Positions 4,789 to 6,436 of a DNA stretch of 6,436 nucleotides are shown here, one piece after another. The position numbers were made by a program, and so were the translations under genes. How positions within the stretch are numbered: the first letter of the stretch is position 1; each line of letters opens with the position of its first letter. Source of the stretch: an uncultured Kouleothrix sp. Its GTDB lineage: Bacteria > Chloroflexota > Chloroflexia > Chloroflexales > Roseiflexaceae. The DNA is taken from contig CALLYN010000305.1 of NCBI GenBank assembly GCA_937858455.1, forward strand, positions 1 through 6,436. The letters run 5' to 3'. The notes beneath the pieces were generated by a model. The model searched no databases and had not been told where the DNA came from. It saw only the letters and a program-made list of their open reading frames with translations.

Positions 4789-6436
4789 ATGCATACCAAC
4801 CCTTCTGCCGACAGCGCGGCGCTCGCCGAGCGCTACCCGCTCACCGTCGCCGCCTTCGAGCACATGGCCGCGCTCGAGCACCTCGACCGCGTGCTCAAGC
4901 TCGACGCTGCCTGGGCCGCGATCCGCAGCGGCCGGCCCGCCGCGCCGCGCGACGATGTCTACTCGTACTCGGCAGTCGCCGACCCGGCCGAGTACGACCT
5001 GATCTACGCCGGCGGCGGCCTGGGCCTGCTCCACGCGGCGATCATGGCGCGCCACGGCTTTCGCGTGCTGCTGTTCGACCGCGGCGAGGCCGGCTGCGCC
5101 CACCGCGAGTGGAATATCTCGCGCGACGAGCTGCGCGCGCTGGTGGCCGCCGGCTTCTGCAGCTGGGACGAGCTGCGCGACGTGATCATGGCCGAGTACG
5201 ACACCGGCGTGGTGCGCTTCTTCACGCCCGAGCGGGCTGCGGCCCGCGAGCTGTGGATGCCCGAGGTGCTGAACGTCGCGCTCGACGCCGGCGCGCTGCT
5301 GCGACTCGCGCGCGGCAAGCTCGTGGCCGCCGGCGGCGTGGTGCTCGATCGGCGCGCGTTTCGAGGGGCGCAGGCCACCCCCGACGGCCCGCTGCTGGTG
5401 CGCGTCGAGCTGGCGCGCGACGACGGAACGCTCGAGCGCTATGTCGGCCGGCTGCTGCTCGATGGCATGGGCAGCGCCTCGCCGCTGGCGCAGCGCCGCT
5501 TCGGCGGCCGGCCCTTCGCCGGTGTCTGCCCAACCGTCGGCACTGTGGCGGCCGGCTTCACCCCCGGCACCGCCGACGACGAGCACAACCCGCGCGTCGG
5601 CGATATTCTGATCAGCGTCGCCAATGCGCAGCGCGGCCAGCAGTATATGTGGGAGGGCTTCCCCGGCCGCGGCGACGACCTGACGGTGTACCTGTTCTAC
5701 TACGACACGCTGCTGAAGAACCAAGAGCCAAAAACCAAAAATCACTCAATAGCTGCGGGCGACCCTCGCTTCCCGGCTCTCGATGCTGGCCCGCCCTCGC
5801 TCATGCAGCTGTTCGAAGACTACTTCGCGCTGCTGCCGAGCTACAAGCGGCCCGGCCCGGAATTCCGGCATATCAAGCCGGTGTATGGCTACATCCCTGC
5901 CCGCCACAGCGTGCGCCCCCAGGAGGCGCCGCTGCTGCGCGGCGTCCTGCCGATCGGCGACTCGGCTGCCCAGCAGTCGCCGCTCACCTTCTGCGGCTTT
6001 GGCTCGCATGTGCGCAACCTGGGCCGCACCACCTCGCTGCTGGCCGAGGCGCTGCGCACCGGCCTGCTCGGCCCAGAGCATCTCGCCCCGATCAGCGCTT
6101 ACCAGGTGAATGTGTCGCTCAACTGGGTGTTCAGCCGCTTCATGCAGCCCTGGGATGCCGCCGACGACGTGAACGTGCTGCAGAATATCTTTCTGGGCCT
6201 GCTGGGCGATCTGGGCGTCGATCTGGCTCAGCGCTTCTTCCGCGATCGGATGATCTGGAGCGACTACCACAAAATGATCCTGGGGATGTTCTGGCGCCAC
6301 CCGCGCATCGCCCTGATCGCCTGGCGCGTGCTCGGCCCTGCCGGCGTGCGCCAGTGGATCGCCGACTACCTGGCCTATAGCTTGGCCGCGCTGCTGGCCG
6401 CGCTCGGCCGCGGCCTGGGCGCCGCCTGGCGCGAAC
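4789..6436 (+). CDS. CruA/CruP-type lycopene cyclase-like FAD protein (3' end beyond window)
   Basis: An open frame of 549 residues runs off the right edge, starting at the ATG four bases after the aminopeptidase stop. No Shine-Dalgarno is visible, so translation is probably coupled to the upstream gene. After about 65 N-terminal residues comes a Rossmann beta strand and AGGGLGLLHA (glycines 75-77), then an acidic strand end LLFDRG for FAD ribose binding. EWNISR at 107-112 and LPIGDSAAQQSPLTFCGFGS (GD at 390-391, the C-terminal flavin contact) are, from memory, hallmarks of the CruA/CruP family. Those proteins cyclise lycopene to gamma- or beta-carotene in green sulfur bacteria, Chloroflexota and cyanobacteria. 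FEDYF, LLPSYKRP and the late LNWVFSRFMQP fit the same family. Residues 310-322 are a lysine/asparagine-rich insertion of unusual codons. The C-terminus from about 500 is rich in Trp, Leu and Ala and may touch the membrane. Whether it is CruA, CruP or another flavin-dependent member is undecided; no other carotenoid gene is in view. Confidence 0.7.
   Translation, partial: MHTNPSADSAALAERYPLTVAAFEHMAALEHLDRVLKLDAAWAAIRSGRPAAPRDDVYSYSAVADPAEYDLIYAGGGLGLLHAAIMARHGFRVLLFDRGEAGCAHREWNISRDELRALVAAGFCSWDELRDVIMAEYDTGVVRFFTPERAAARELWMPEVLNVALDAGALLRLARGKLVAAGGVVLDRRAFRGAQATPDGPLLVRVELARDDGTLERYVGRLLLDGMGSASPLAQRRFGGRPFAGVCPTVGTVAAGFTPGTADDEHNPRVGDILISVANAQRGQQYMWEGFPGRGDDLTVYLFYYDTLLKNQEPKTKNHSIAAGDPRFPALDAGPPSLMQLFEDYFALLPSYKRPGPEFRHIKPVYGYIPARHSVRPQEAPLLRGVLPIGDSAAQQSPLTFCGFGSHVRNLGRTTSLLAEALRTGLLGPEHLAPISAYQVNVSLNWVFSRFMQPWDAADDVNVLQNIFLGLLGDLGVDLAQRFFRDRMIWSDYHKMILGMFWRHPRIALIAWRVLGPAGVRQWIADYLAYSLAALLAALGRGLGAAWRE
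5716..5756 (+). repeat. A-rich mini-repeat-like insertion inside the cyclase-like gene
   Basis: This stretch is built from iterations of CCAAGAG, CCAAAAA and CCAAAAA, followed by TCACTCAATAG read out of frame. It lies in an otherwise GC-rich gene. It resembles the AACCAAGAACC-type intergenic tandem repeats that I recall from Roseiflexus-like genomes. It is read in frame as a Lys/Asn-rich loop between the YYDTLL strand and the SLMQLFEDYF helix, and does not break the gene. The repeat reading comes from base pattern only. Confidence 0.45.

Noticed and set aside
3753..5745. Minus-strand frames opposite the aminopeptidase and cyclase-like gene
   Set aside because: They mirror the codon structure of well-supported plus-strand genes and contain no family motifs.
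5109..6380. Plus-strand 423-residue frame inside the cyclase-like gene
   Set aside because: It is an Arg/Ala-rich shadow. The overlapping frame starting at 4789 carries the FAD-binding and EWNISR motifs and stays open to the window end.

Overview
This 6.4-kb window reads as a mosaic of three GC-rich bacterial segments, each with its own gene style and codon use. No single-organism explanation fits all three well. No RNA gene, CRISPR array or insertion sequence was seen.

Segment A (about 1-455) looks alphaproteobacterial. It has the start of a small membrane protein on the minus strand (1-83), a divergent intergenic region with a GTTAACC / TTAA-type site, and the N-terminal two thirds of a PilZ (c-di-GMP-binding) domain. 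Around 436-466 the reading frame passes without a break into segment B, in the middle of a calcineurin-like metallophosphoesterase that has lost its first metal-binding motifs. Both domains are cut at the join. This points to a chimeric junction, most likely an assembly artefact, rather than a true PilZ-phosphatase fusion.

Segment B (about 456 to 3450-3540) is very GC-rich and suggests a myxobacterial or acidobacterial type of genome; this assignment is a guess from codon use and protein style. It holds the rest of the phosphoesterase, a palindrome-rich 62-bp gap, and a large soluble hybrid histidine kinase laid out REC-GAF-PAS-HisKA-HATPase-REC. The kinase has intact H, N and G2 boxes, an altered G1 box and a degenerate C-terminal receiver. 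The last 20-50 codons of its ORF change in base use (AAT, AAA, CAA, GAT, ACT close together), so the C-terminus may already belong to segment C.

Segment C (about 3540-6436) looks like Chloroflexota of the Roseiflexus/Kouleothrix kind. It contains a complete M29 metallo-aminopeptidase with all five metal ligands and a strong Shine-Dalgarno sequence. Four bases later comes a flavoprotein resembling the CruA/CruP lycopene cyclase family, open at the right edge of the window. The cyclase-like gene has an A-rich in-frame stretch that looks like an intergenic mini-repeat inserted into the coding sequence. The two genes look like one transcription unit. The aminopeptidase would act in peptide turnover and the flavoprotein would close the ring of a carotenoid, with no obvious shared pathway.

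No convincing new multi-gene system was found. The observations most worth checking are the two junctions, the A-rich insertion in the cyclase-like gene and the palindromes upstream of the kinase.
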